A DNA stretch of 64,000 nt from Dyadobacter sp. UC 10. GTDB taxonomy: Bacteria > Bacteroidota > Bacteroidia > Cytophagales > Spirosomataceae. Positions 43,832 through 52,915 of this stretch are shown piece by piece. Numbering within the stretch: position 1 is the stretch's first letter; each line of letters starts with the position of its first letter. The stretch covers positions 992,001 through 1,056,000 of the forward strand of contig NZ_VSRN01000001.1 of the NCBI RefSeq assembly GCF_008369915.1, given 5' to 3'. The notes under the pieces were generated by a model, which saw only the letters and a program-made list of their open reading frames with translations, did no database searches and had not been told where the DNA came from. The translations under genes and the position numbers were made by a program.

Positions 43832-46516
43832 GTGTCAAAAAAACGAATTCTTATACTCCTGTTGATTGTCGTCATAGCGTCAGCAGGATATTTGTTATAT
43901 AGATGGACCCGTGGATCTACCGCTGCCTGGAAATTTATTCCGACAAATGCGGTTGTAGTCATTACGAGTGAACATTTACAAGACTCTACCTACGTTGCAA
44001 CGGAGGCGGGCATGGATATCAAGCGCCTCCCGCTGCTTGACGTGGCCAGTGATAATCTCTCACTCCTCAATCTGCTTACGACCGATAAAAAAAGGCTATA
44101 CAATTTCCTCAAATCGAAAACTGTATCCTATTCCTATCACCCCCGCACCAGCACAGAATGGGGTGTGTTGATGTATATTCCGGTCAGCACCGAAGAACAA
44201 AAATGGCTTTCCAGTCCGCAAAACGCTAATATCCGGGCTTTACACCACAACTTTCAAAACCATCGCATTACCGATATTATTGACAGTAACTCGCGCCCGC
44301 TGTTCTCCTACCTCGTTCAGGACAATCTGTTGATCGTGAGTTATTATGGTGACCTGATTGAGGACGCAATACGTGCCTCTTCCCTCAGCATTGAATCTTT
44401 CCGACTGCGGTCGAAGTTTTCCGGCATTGACGATTCGGATTTCGGAACAAGCATTTACCTGCGCAACGATGCATGGAAATCGGTGATATCTCCTGACAAC
44501 GCCATCGGGATTTATACTGAATTTGCAAGAAACTTTCCCAGCTACCAGGACTTTCACATTGAATCCAAGCTTGCAAAAAAAGGGACTTTTACACTGAAAT
44601 CCCTGGGAGCCGACGCGCCCGACTATTACATGGCCAATATCCTGAAAGACATTCCGGGGATGCCGTTTGCAGGCCACAAACATATTTCGCAGCAGACTTC
44701 TTTCCTCTACCGATCAGCCGTGACCGATAAAGGCGCTTTTAAAAAGGAGTTTTTAAAATGGCATAAAAAACATAAATCACCCGCCTGGGATAAGCTGAAT
44801 TATTACATTTCGTCTGAAAGCAACTTGCTGATCGAGCATCTTGGATCAGAATTGATTTTATGCCAGCTTGAAGAAAATAACAGCATAAGTGACGGAAAAA
44901 TATTGCTGGCGGAATTTTCCAACTATGACAAGCTGCGACCTGTTCTTCAAAAGCTGGCGAGGCTGTCAAACTCGGAAACAAATGCCTCAGTCGATCAGTA
45001 TCAGGGTTACGATATCTATTCGGTACCTATTCCTGAGTTGCCCTCCGGACTCTTCGGGCCTATGTTCCCGGGTTTTCCCAGAAGCTATTTTACTTATGTA
45101 GCACCCTACCTGGTGATCAGCAACAATTCCCAGGTTTTGCAAAATTATATTGTCGATTACGAAAACCAGATTACCTGGAAACAGTCACCCGAATATGACA
45201 GCGTTTTAACCAGAACAAACAGTGAAGCGCAGCTATCCGTGATCGTCAATCTCAGAAAAGCGCAAACCAGGGCCGGGAATGAAGGTTTTAAAAAATATTC
45301 TGACTTGATCTCCAAAATGGAATCCGTTACTTTCCAATGCCGCTACAATGGTGACGATGCGTTTCCGGAAATCAGTTTTACGCCCAAGAAGAGACAAACT
45401 GCCAGCAAAGTTCTCAATCGCACTTTTTTGAACATCGATATAGAATGGCCTGATCTTTTCGACACCGAATTAACTGCCCTTCAGAATCCGGTTGATGGAA
45501 GCTCTGAGATTTTGTTGACCGATAAAAAGAATGACCTGCACCGGACCAACAACCTGCGCGAGGGAAAAACAGGAGTAATTGCCAGACTTGACGGCCCTAT
45601 AGTAACCAATTCCTATAAAGTTGATTTCCTGAACATTGGAAGGCAGCAGCGGATTTTCGCAACTGCTAAGACAGTCTATGCACTCGATGAAGACGATTCA
45701 ACGGTAGTTACCACTTTCAAGGGGATCGTACCTTCGCTGGCGGATATCAATGCATTGTATTCGATCGATGGCGGGGACGATGGAAGTAACCGTTTCATCA
45801 TCAAGACAACCGCCGAGGAACTGTTTATTTGGGAGAGCGTCACCAAGCCTGTCAGGAAACTTACGCATTCGGTCTCTTTCCAAAACATCCAGGGACCGGT
45901 AATCGCATTGAACCAGATCGGCAATAAAGGATTTATTGTGACTCAGAAAAATGGCAAGATTTACGTAGTGAAGGAAAATGGCCGCGTACGACAAAACTTC
46001 CCGGTTGATATCCTGACGAGATCAGAAAGTGCCTTCACCTGGACCCAGGACCCGACAACCGGCCAACCCGAAATTGTCGGTGTGAGTGTCTCCGGCGAGC
46101 TGACGCGGATCAACATGGACGGAAAAGTAACTTCTCGCCGGCAACTTCTGAGGCCAGAACCCGGATCCTCGTTTAAGACAGTAATTGACCGTAATTCACT
46201 TGACTGGATATTGGTGAGATCGGTAAATTCGAAGATTGCAATCATTAGTAAGGACGGAAAGGAATTGTTTGAGATTAAGGATATTTTGCCGAATTCAGTT
46301 ATCCAGTACCACTTTTTTGGTGTGGATAACCGGTTTATCACCATAAAGTCGGGCAACTACACGACCGTGTTTGATATGAGTGGCAAACGGCTGGGCGACA
46401 AGGCCATACCTTCCGAAATGCCTGTGCGGCTCACGTATCAGCCGGGCTATTACAAATTATTGATATTCAGCCGATCCGAGAAGAAAATTCAGGTATGGTC
46501 TGTTAAGCTGAGATGA
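43832..46516 (+). CDS. Large membrane-anchored exported protein of unknown function
   Basis: The start is GTG at 43832. A single N-terminal anchor (residues about 5-24, ILILLLIVVIASAGYLLYRW) is followed by about 870 periplasmic residues. The first 530 or so are alpha/beta with DUF3352-like character (WKFIPTNAVVVITSEHLQDS). The rest reads as beta-propeller-like strands (GNKGFIVTQKNGKIYVVKEN, VRSVNSKIAIISKDGKELFE), with alternating short blades. No catalytic motif was found. The gene overlaps the SGNH-like gene by 4 bp and closes the glycan run with it. It may be a scaffold or recognise the finished glycan. Confidence 0.75.
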   Translation: MSKKRILILLLIVVIASAGYLLYRWTRGSTAAWKFIPTNAVVVITSEHLQDSTYVATEAGMDIKRLPLLDVASDNLSLLNLLTTDKKRLYNFLKSKTVSYSYHPRTSTEWGVLMYIPVSTEEQKWLSSPQNANIRALHHNFQNHRITDIIDSNSRPLFSYLVQDNLLIVSYYGDLIEDAIRASSLSIESFRLRSKFSGIDDSDFGTSIYLRNDAWKSVISPDNAIGIYTEFARNFPSYQDFHIESKLAKKGTFTLKSLGADAPDYYMANILKDIPGMPFAGHKHISQQTSFLYRSAVTDKGAFKKEFLKWHKKHKSPAWDKLNYYISSESNLLIEHLGSELILCQLEENNSISDGKILLAEFSNYDKLRPVLQKLARLSNSETNASVDQYQGYDIYSVPIPELPSGLFGPMFPGFPRSYFTYVAPYLVISNNSQVLQNYIVDYENQITWKQSPEYDSVLTRTNSEAQLSVIVNLRKAQTRAGNEGFKKYSDLISKMESVTFQCRYNGDDAFPEISFTPKKRQTASKVLNRTFLNIDIEWPDLFDTELTALQNPVDGSSEILLTDKKNDLHRTNNLREGKTGVIARLDGPIVTNSYKVDFLNIGRQQRIFATAKTVYALDEDDSTVVTTFKGIVPSLADINALYSIDGGDDGSNRFIIKTTAEELFIWESVTKPVRKLTHSVSFQNIQGPVIALNQIGNKGFIVTQKNGKIYVVKENGRVRQNFPVDILTRSESAFTWTQDPTTGQPEIVGVSVSGELTRINMDGKVTSRRQLLRPEPGSSFKTVIDRNSLDWILVRSVNSKIAIISKDGKELFEIKDILPNSVIQYHFFGVDNRFITIKSGNYTTVFDMSGKRLGDKAIPSEMPVRLTYQPGYYKLLIFSRSEKKIQVWSVKLR

Positions 46517-47547
46517 TGGGAATGAAGGTTTTAAAATATGTGGTGCTGATTGTTGGATGCCTGATCTGGGCTGTGGGGCAAAGTCAATACCTGTTTGCCA
46601 AGGTGGGGGAATGGAATTGGATAAAGGACGGCTATCAGTATGGCGATCTGTACCGGCTCTCCAATCTGTCGGATTTCAGGGATCCAAGATTACCCTGTAA
46701 AGATTATACGCCACCTGCCCGGCCTGCGCATTCGAAAAAGGTCCATCTATACATAATTGGCGATAGTTTCACAGAAAAGCAACGGGTTGGTATTGAAGAT
46801 TTCCCGGTAGACAATTACACGTATGTCCACTGGGCCGATTTCCTGCACATTAAAGTTGACACTACCGAAACTAATATTCTCCTGCTGGAATCGGTGGAAC
46901 GGCATTTCCGTCAAAAAATGATGGACACACTCCGGGTACTGATCCCCGACACTGCGACATTCGTTTCGGTAGTTGATCAACCTCCTTTTATGCGGCAGCT
47001 GGATAATGCGTTCAACGGCACATTTACGCGCGACCGGCTTGAATTCTTTTTGTTCCAAAATGAACTCGCTTTCAAAGTAAAAGAATGGAAAGCTGACCTT
47101 CAACATAATCTTTTTGGCCGGGTCGATGAGTCTGTCACACTGGTGAATGACGGTCAGGACATGGTTTTTTATATGGACACGGACACCGCAGGGATTACTT
47201 CTTCCTTCAAGGAGGCCGCAGATAGCGAAATAGATACGATTGTGAAAAACCTTAATATTTCAGAACAGTTTGCCCGCTCGCTGGGCTTCAAGCACGTTTT
47301 TCTTTCCATTATCCCGAACAAAGTCTCCGTTTTGCAGCCGGATTATGGAGTTTACAATCGGCTGATCGAACGCGTCTACAACCATCCTGAATTAAAAATG
47401 CCTACAATTGATATACTGGCTGACTTTCGAAAGATGGGACGCAGATCCTACCTCAAAGGTGATTCTCACTGGACTTGTGAAGGCCAGTACCTTTGGTTGA
47501 ACAAAGTCAACACGGAAATCAACAGCATGGTTGCTGCTACTCCCTAG
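46513..47547 (+). CDS. SGNH-hydrolase-like (AlgX/AlgJ-like) exported protein
   Basis: The 344-residue protein begins with an uncleaved or signal-type hydrophobic segment (residues 4-22). It shows YIIGDSFTEKQRVG, with the GDS block-I serine. Near the C-terminus is YLKGDSHWTCEGQYLW, a DxxH-type block V, giving the Asp/His pair of SGNH esterases or acetyltransferases. This arrangement resembles the AlgX/AlgJ group that O-acetylates exopolysaccharide. It starts at ATGATG overlapping the 894-residue gene. Its last 11 bases overlap the 3' end of the convergent antiporter gene. Activity is inferred from motifs only. Confidence 0.75.
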   Translation: MMGMKVLKYVVLIVGCLIWAVGQSQYLFAKVGEWNWIKDGYQYGDLYRLSNLSDFRDPRLPCKDYTPPARPAHSKKVHLYIIGDSFTEKQRVGIEDFPVDNYTYVHWADFLHIKVDTTETNILLLESVERHFRQKMMDTLRVLIPDTATFVSVVDQPPFMRQLDNAFNGTFTRDRLEFFLFQNELAFKVKEWKADLQHNLFGRVDESVTLVNDGQDMVFYMDTDTAGITSSFKEAADSEIDTIVKNLNISEQFARSLGFKHVFLSIIPNKVSVLQPDYGVYNRLIERVYNHPELKMPTIDILADFRKMGRRSYLKGDSHWTCEGQYLWLNKVNTEINSMVAATP

Positions 47548-48802
47548 TCGCGGACGCCTCCTCAGCATTACTCATTTTGGCAGTCAGTTTTCCGACGGTC
47601 AATCCCTGTACGATTATTGAGAATAGTACGACGAAGTAAGTCACCGCGAGCAAAATTTCCTTATTCAGTTCATTATCTATTGACAGGGCCAGCGCAATAG
47701 ATACACCTCCGCGCAAGCCTCCCCACACGAGGATCGTAATCGATTTTTTACCGAATTTATTCCGGAATGGAATCAGCTTGACTGGAATATAAATGGAGAC
47801 AAATCTGGCAAAAAGCACAACGGCAATCGCAATGACTCCCGCCCAGCCATATTGTTTCAGGTCAGGGATCAGGAGAAGTTCGAAACCTATAATCAAAAAC
47901 AGGATCGCGTTCAAAATTTCATCCACCAGCTCCCAGAACTTGTCAATATAGTCCCGCTCGGTTTCCGAAACGCCACCCAGATTTTTACCATAATTACCTA
48001 CAACCAACCCGGCGGCCACCATCGCCAGCGGCCCGGACATATGCATGGCCTGCGCTACCAGATGCCCTCCCATCACAATCGCTAATGTAATCAGTACGTG
48101 TACATTGTATCCGTCGACCCTGTAAATCATTTGAGAACCGACAAATCCCAGTACCATCCCGAGCGCAATACCGCCCAGCGCTTCCTTGATCAGCAACATT
48201 GAAATACCACTGAAAGAAGTATTTACTTCCTCGCCTCTCGCCAGGGCAAGCATTAATATAAAAACCACAACGGCCATACCGTCGTTAAAAAGTGACTCGC
48301 CGGCAATTTTGGTTTCGAGCGATTTAGGCACGCCCGCCTGTTTCAAAATACCGAGAACTGCGATCGGATCGGTGGGCGAAATGAGCGCCCCAAATACAAG
48401 GCACTGGATCAGAGGTATTTGTATCCCGGTTAGTGGCAGTAAGTTGAACATCAAAAAACCGATCACGAATGTGGATATAACTACACTGACGGTTGAGAAT
48501 ATGATCACCGGCAAACGCTGCTCCCGCAAATCCTCCAAATGGATATGAATAGCGCCTGCGAACAGAAGAAAATTAAGCATCGCGCCCATGAGAATTTCGG
48601 TCAGATCGACGCTGGCAATGAGGGTTGAAATTCCCAGGAAAATACGTGGAAAGAGGCTGTCAGTTGCTATTAATCCCATCGAAACAAGCAAGGCGATCAC
48701 CATAACCCCGATGGAAGCAGGCAGTTTCAGAAATCTTGCATTGATATAGGAAAAGATGGCAGAGAGGACAATGAGAACAGAAAAAGAATAATATAACTCC
48801 AT
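47537..48802 (-). CDS. CPA1-family sodium/proton antiporter
   Basis: The ATG at 48802 gives 421 residues (MELYYSFSVLIVLSAIFSYI); a TTG eight codons earlier is an alternative. About twelve helices are visible. FGALISPTDPIAVLGILKQ and AGESLFNDGMAVVVFILML carry the conserved aspartates of the CPA1 ion-binding site. WGGLRGGVSIALALSI is the conserved arginine-rich segment near helix 11. The short C-terminus has no regulatory domain. Expected to extrude Na+ for protons in the inner membrane. It converges on the glycan run, with an 11-bp 3' overlap. Confidence 0.94.
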   Translation of the reverse strand: MELYYSFSVLIVLSAIFSYINARFLKLPASIGVMVIALLVSMGLIATDSLFPRIFLGISTLIASVDLTEILMGAMLNFLLFAGAIHIHLEDLREQRLPVIIFSTVSVVISTFVIGFLMFNLLPLTGIQIPLIQCLVFGALISPTDPIAVLGILKQAGVPKSLETKIAGESLFNDGMAVVVFILMLALARGEEVNTSFSGISMLLIKEALGGIALGMVLGFVGSQMIYRVDGYNVHVLITLAIVMGGHLVAQAMHMSGPLAMVAAGLVVGNYGKNLGGVSETERDYIDKFWELVDEILNAILFLIIGFELLLIPDLKQYGWAGVIAIAVVLFARFVSIYIPVKLIPFRNKFGKKSITILVWGGLRGGVSIALALSIDNELNKEILLAVTYFVVLFSIIVQGLTVGKLTAKMSNAEEASATRE

Positions 48803-49038
48803 GAAAATATTTTTTAGGCTAACCAAAAATAACGAACTCTACCACGTAATTCAACCGGTTGAGGGCCAAACGAGGAATTCTAACGGTATTCTAATGTGTT
48901 GATAGTAATCTGTTTTAGCCAGAAATCGTGCTGCAAACGGGTCCTGCTGAGCATTTCACCGGATTCTTTCTTACATTTAAAAACCGAAGTGCCGGTTACA
49001 TTTCCGGTGCGATAACACTCCATAAAAAGTCCGATCTG

Positions 49039-50169
49039 ATGCCTGTATCACAAACCCGGATTGTCTCCCTGTTCGCAATGATTATCAGCGGACTCTTCTT
49101 GTCTTCTCCCCTGATTGCGCAGGAAAAACTGCGCCCCGGTTTTGATAAAGAGGAGTACCTGGAGTTGTTTTATATGCACGTCCTTTTGTATGATTCGAGC
49201 AAAACGGACATAGGGCGTGAGAAAATGGTTACGCCGCTGCCCGCTCATTTCAAACAGGTTTACCAGTCGCCGGTAATGGGGCTGGATAATAAATGGGCTT
49301 TGTGGAGAAAGAATGAAACAACGGCGGCGATCAATGTGCGGGGTACTACGCAGGAGCCGGTGGGCTGGCTGGAAAACTTTTACGCTGCCATGGTACCAGC
49401 CAAGGGTCAACTGAAACTCACGAAGTCTTTTACATTTCAATATGACCTGGCGGAACATCCGAAAGCTGCGGTGCACGTGGGCTGGCTGGTCGGAACTGCA
49501 TTTCTGGCAAACGATATTGTCCCTAAAATTGATTCTTCTTATAAAACAGGTATCCGGGAATTTCTGATCATGGGTCACAGCCAGGGCGGCGCCATCACTT
49601 ATTTGCTTACTTCACATTTGTATTCACTTCAAAAACAGGGTAAGCTTCCCAAAGACATTCGTTTTAAAACCTATTGCAGCGCCTCGCCAAAAGCTGGAAA
49701 TACCTATTATGCTTATGAATACGAACATTTGATCGACGGAGGCTGGGGATATAATGTAATCAATGCGGCTGACTGGATCCCCGAAGTGCCATTTTCGGTG
49801 CAAACACTTGACGATTTTAATGAAACCAATCCTTTTAAAGATATCGATGCAGTTGTAAAAAAACAGAAGCTGATCGCGCGCATTGCTATGAAACATGCCT
49901 ATAAAAAAATGCGAAATCCGAGTATGAAAGCACAGCGGAATTATGTGAAGTATCTCGGCAATTATGCTTCCAAATCAGTTCAGAAGATACTGCCTGAGTT
50001 CGAGCCACCGGTTTACGCAAAAACGAGCAATTATGTCCGCATTGGCCCTACGATCATGCTGCTGCCCGATGCTGAGTATTACAAGAAGTTCCCAGATTCC
50101 GACAAGACCATGTTCATTCACCATCTTACGGCGCCTTATCTCTATCTGATGGATCGATACAAATATTAA
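49039..50169 (+). CDS. Exported class 3 lipase-like protein
   Basis: The ATG at 49039 gives 376 residues with a signal peptide ending LSSPLIAQ (about residue 28). A longer frame from 48928 adds a non-signal prefix and was rejected. The alpha/beta-hydrolase nucleophile elbow LIMGHSQGGAITYLL puts the catalytic serine at S181. FKTYCSASPKAGNTYYAYEY and VINAADWIPEVPF carry the aspartate region of lipase class 3. It is followed by an M14 peptidase gene after 13 bp, and both products are exported. The substrate is unknown. Confidence 0.85.
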   Translation: MPVSQTRIVSLFAMIISGLFLSSPLIAQEKLRPGFDKEEYLELFYMHVLLYDSSKTDIGREKMVTPLPAHFKQVYQSPVMGLDNKWALWRKNETTAAINVRGTTQEPVGWLENFYAAMVPAKGQLKLTKSFTFQYDLAEHPKAAVHVGWLVGTAFLANDIVPKIDSSYKTGIREFLIMGHSQGGAITYLLTSHLYSLQKQGKLPKDIRFKTYCSASPKAGNTYYAYEYEHLIDGGWGYNVINAADWIPEVPFSVQTLDDFNETNPFKDIDAVVKKQKLIARIAMKHAYKKMRNPSMKAQRNYVKYLGNYASKSVQKILPEFEPPVYAKTSNYVRIGPTIMLLPDAEYYKKFPDSDKTMFIHHLTAPYLYLMDRYKY

Positions 50170-50182
50170 TCTCACCGCCCCC

Positions 50183-51913
50183 ATGCGCGTTTTTACCTTT
50201 GCACTCATCCTTATTTTTCATCTGCCGGTCCAGGCGCAATATAAAACCCGCTTCGAGCTGAGCGGCGGGAAGCAGACACCTACTTACGATGAAGGGATTG
50301 CCTACTACAAATCACTGGCAAAGGCTTTTCCGCAGATACAGATCACGGCCAAAGGACCTACCGACAGCGGCCGGCCGCTTCATTTGGTGCTGTATTCAAA
50401 AACAAAAGTATTTGATATTAAAAATCTGAAAGCCCAGGGTAAAGCCATTTTGCTGGTTAATAATGCAATACACCCTGGGGAATCTGACGGTGTGGATGCC
50501 TCAATGATGCTACTGAGGGATATTGCGACTAATCCGGCGAAATTTCCGGAGCTGGACAATGTGGTATTGGCGATCATTCCATATTACAATATCGGCGGCG
50601 CGCTCAACCGGAACAGTACCACGCGTGTAAATCAGGACGGGCCGGAAGAATATGGTTTCCGGGGTAATGCGAGAAATTATGATCTGAACCGTGATTTCAT
50701 CAAAAGTGACACGCGGAATGCGAGAAGTTTCGCGGCTATTTTCCACGAGCTCGATCCGGATCTTTTTGCGGATACGCACGTGAGTAACGGCGCTGATTAT
50801 CAGTATGTCATGACGCTGGATTATGCACAGAAAGACAAATTGGGCGGGCCGCTCGGGGATTTTAGTGAGAAAGTGTTTTTACCCTATATGCACAAACACC
50901 TCAAAGAAACCGGCTTCGAAGCGACACCCTACGTGAATGCCTGGGGCCAGACTCCTGACAAAGGTTTTGTTCAATTTCCCGACTGGCCGAGGTATTCGAC
51001 GGGCTATGCTGCGCTCTTTCACACGATCGGGGTAATGACCGAAACGCATATGTTAAAACCTTATGATCAGCGGGTTAAGGCTACTTATTCCTATTTGCAC
51101 GGAAATATAAAATTTCTCGCCGCACACCGGGAACAACTATTAAAGCTGCGGCGGGAGACAAAAAAATCGGTAAAAACTCAGGAAAGGTTTGCCATTTCCT
51201 GGCAGGTTAATAAGGAAAAGAATACACCGATCGAGTTCAAAGGTTACGAGCCGGAATATATTACGAGTGAAGTAACCGGCGAAAAAAGACTGCATTATGA
51301 CCGCGCGAAGCCTTTTACCAAAACAATACCTTTTTACGACACCTACGTGCCGCTTGATGAAGTAACCAAGCCCGAAGCCTACATTATCCCGCAGGGATGG
51401 CACAATGTGATCGCATTGCTGAAACTGAATCAGGTAGAGGTAACCCAGCTCGACGAAGACACGGAAATGGAAGTCGAAACCTATTATATTGAAAATTGCG
51501 AATCGCCTAAAATACCTTTTGAAGGGCATTACTGGCATACCAGTGTGGATTTAAGAACTGAGAAACAAAGGATTACATTCAAAAAAGGCGATTGGTATAT
51601 TCCTGTAAATCAATGGACTAATAGGTATATTGTCGAGACATTGGAACCGAAGGCAGTCGATTCTTTTTTCAAATGGAATTTCTTTGATACGATTTTGCAG
51701 GCCAAAGAGCATTATTCAAATTATGTTTTTGAAGATCTGGCTGCTGAATTATTGAAAAAATCCCCCGAACTGAACGCGAAGCTGGAAGCCAAAAAGAAAG
51801 CCGAGCCGGAATTCGCAAAGAGTGCAAATGCCCAACTCGACTTCATTTACGATCAATCTGCACACCGGGAAAAAGAATACCTGCGTTACCCGGTTTTCAG
51901 GGTTCTTAAATAG
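50183..51913 (+). CDS. Exported M14-family zinc carboxypeptidase
   Basis: This 576-residue protein has a signal peptide ending PVQAQ (residue 19). The catalytic domain spans about 30-300. Zinc ligands H97 and E100 lie in NAIHPGESDGVDA and H199 in ADTHVSNGADYQ. Substrate-binding RNYDLNRDF holds Asn/Arg, and the general base E285 is in GVMTETHMLK. The remaining 280 residues form a C-terminal domain of beta character. It is co-transcribed with the lipase-like gene, suggesting an exported nutrient-hydrolysis pair. Length is above that of minimal M14 enzymes because of the C-terminal domain. Confidence 0.92.
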   Translation: MRVFTFALILIFHLPVQAQYKTRFELSGGKQTPTYDEGIAYYKSLAKAFPQIQITAKGPTDSGRPLHLVLYSKTKVFDIKNLKAQGKAILLVNNAIHPGESDGVDASMMLLRDIATNPAKFPELDNVVLAIIPYYNIGGALNRNSTTRVNQDGPEEYGFRGNARNYDLNRDFIKSDTRNARSFAAIFHELDPDLFADTHVSNGADYQYVMTLDYAQKDKLGGPLGDFSEKVFLPYMHKHLKETGFEATPYVNAWGQTPDKGFVQFPDWPRYSTGYAALFHTIGVMTETHMLKPYDQRVKATYSYLHGNIKFLAAHREQLLKLRRETKKSVKTQERFAISWQVNKEKNTPIEFKGYEPEYITSEVTGEKRLHYDRAKPFTKTIPFYDTYVPLDEVTKPEAYIIPQGWHNVIALLKLNQVEVTQLDEDTEMEVETYYIENCESPKIPFEGHYWHTSVDLRTEKQRITFKKGDWYIPVNQWTNRYIVETLEPKAVDSFFKWNFFDTILQAKEHYSNYVFEDLAAELLKKSPELNAKLEAKKKAEPEFAKSANAQLDFIYDQSAHREKEYLRYPVFRVLK

Positions 51914-51922
51914 TTGCTACTG

Positions 51923-52747
51923 TCAAAAACGGAATCCCAGGTTGAAATTAAACTCCCCAGTTACCTGCAACCCGCGGATATAGGTTGCTCTTGACATATA
52001 TTCCTCACGATCCACAAACCTGGAACCCAGCCCGGCATTCAGGCCGATCTGGAACTTGGGGGTAACCTGAAAATTGATATAGTTATTGACCAGCAATCCG
52101 GCGCGCGTCATTGTGTTTGTATGTCTTCCGGAGACGTACATTCCGGTCACGGGATCGTAGCTGCTGCCATTATCCCAATCCTCGCCTCTACCAAAGAAAA
52201 AGCTCGGGCCAACTGCATAAGTCACTTTTCGCTGTCCGAACGGATAGATTTTAAGACCTGGCGAGAGGTAAAACATCGCAGAACCGTTGTTATCAGCTAC
52301 ATCGAAAAGGTAAACGCTTGTTCCCGGAATAGTAATGGTGAAAGGTATAATAAGACCGAAATAGCCTTTCTTATCCAGTATTCTTTCATAGCTGAGCGCA
52401 AATCCCGGGCCGCTGTCAAGTGCCTTAAAAGGTGATATATTGATCAAATTCCTACCCAGCGGCTCTCTTTCCTGCGTCATCACCGATCTGTCGCGACTGC
52501 GAACGAGCCGGTCGTTTATAAAAACGGTTTGTCCGTTATCAAACTCAATGCGCGACACTTCATTTTTGAGTATCAGGAAGTTTGCGCTGTTTTCCGCATT
52601 ACTGATTTTGTAAGTAATCCGGTCCACCCCAACTTCGGTGACTTTTCCTTCAATCGTTTTTCCGTCCCTTTTTACGATAACATCCTGGGCATTAGCCGCA
52701 GATAGTACGAGGAATAACAAAAATGTCAATGTAGTGATTCTTAACAT
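51923..52747 (-). CDS. Exported outer-membrane beta-barrel-like protein of unknown function
   Basis: This 274-residue protein has a signal peptide (residues 1-20, ending SAANAQ). Residues 21-75 (DVIVKRDGKTIEGKVTEVGV then YKISNAENSANFLILKNEV) form a small beta domain common in Bacteroidota outer-membrane proteins. The rest is a run of amphipathic strands ending VTGEFNFNLGFRF, with a terminal aromatic residue as in barrel proteins. Its 3' end lies 9 bp from the end of the convergent M14 peptidase gene. Function is not recognised. Confidence 0.8.
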   Translation of the reverse strand: MLRITTLTFLLFLVLSAANAQDVIVKRDGKTIEGKVTEVGVDRITYKISNAENSANFLILKNEVSRIEFDNGQTVFINDRLVRSRDRSVMTQEREPLGRNLINISPFKALDSGPGFALSYERILDKKGYFGLIIPFTITIPGTSVYLFDVADNNGSAMFYLSPGLKIYPFGQRKVTYAVGPSFFFGRGEDWDNGSSYDPVTGMYVSGRHTNTMTRAGLLVNNYINFQVTPKFQIGLNAGLGSRFVDREEYMSRATYIRGLQVTGEFNFNLGFRF

Positions 52748-52915
52748 GGCTAAACTAGGTTAGTGAATTATCTCAAATTAATTAAAACTTGCAAAAGAAA
52801 TTGGTTTTTTTTGAATGAACGTTAAAATCCGAAGTTCTGTTATACGGACGGCTCTTAGCCGAAAAGTATGATCCTGGCCGTAAATCAATTTTGAACCGGC
52901 CGCTAAATAACACAA

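Noticed and set aside
48928-49038. N-terminal extension of the lipase-like protein
   Set aside because: The prefix has no signal-peptide character, while the ATG at 49039 starts a clear one.
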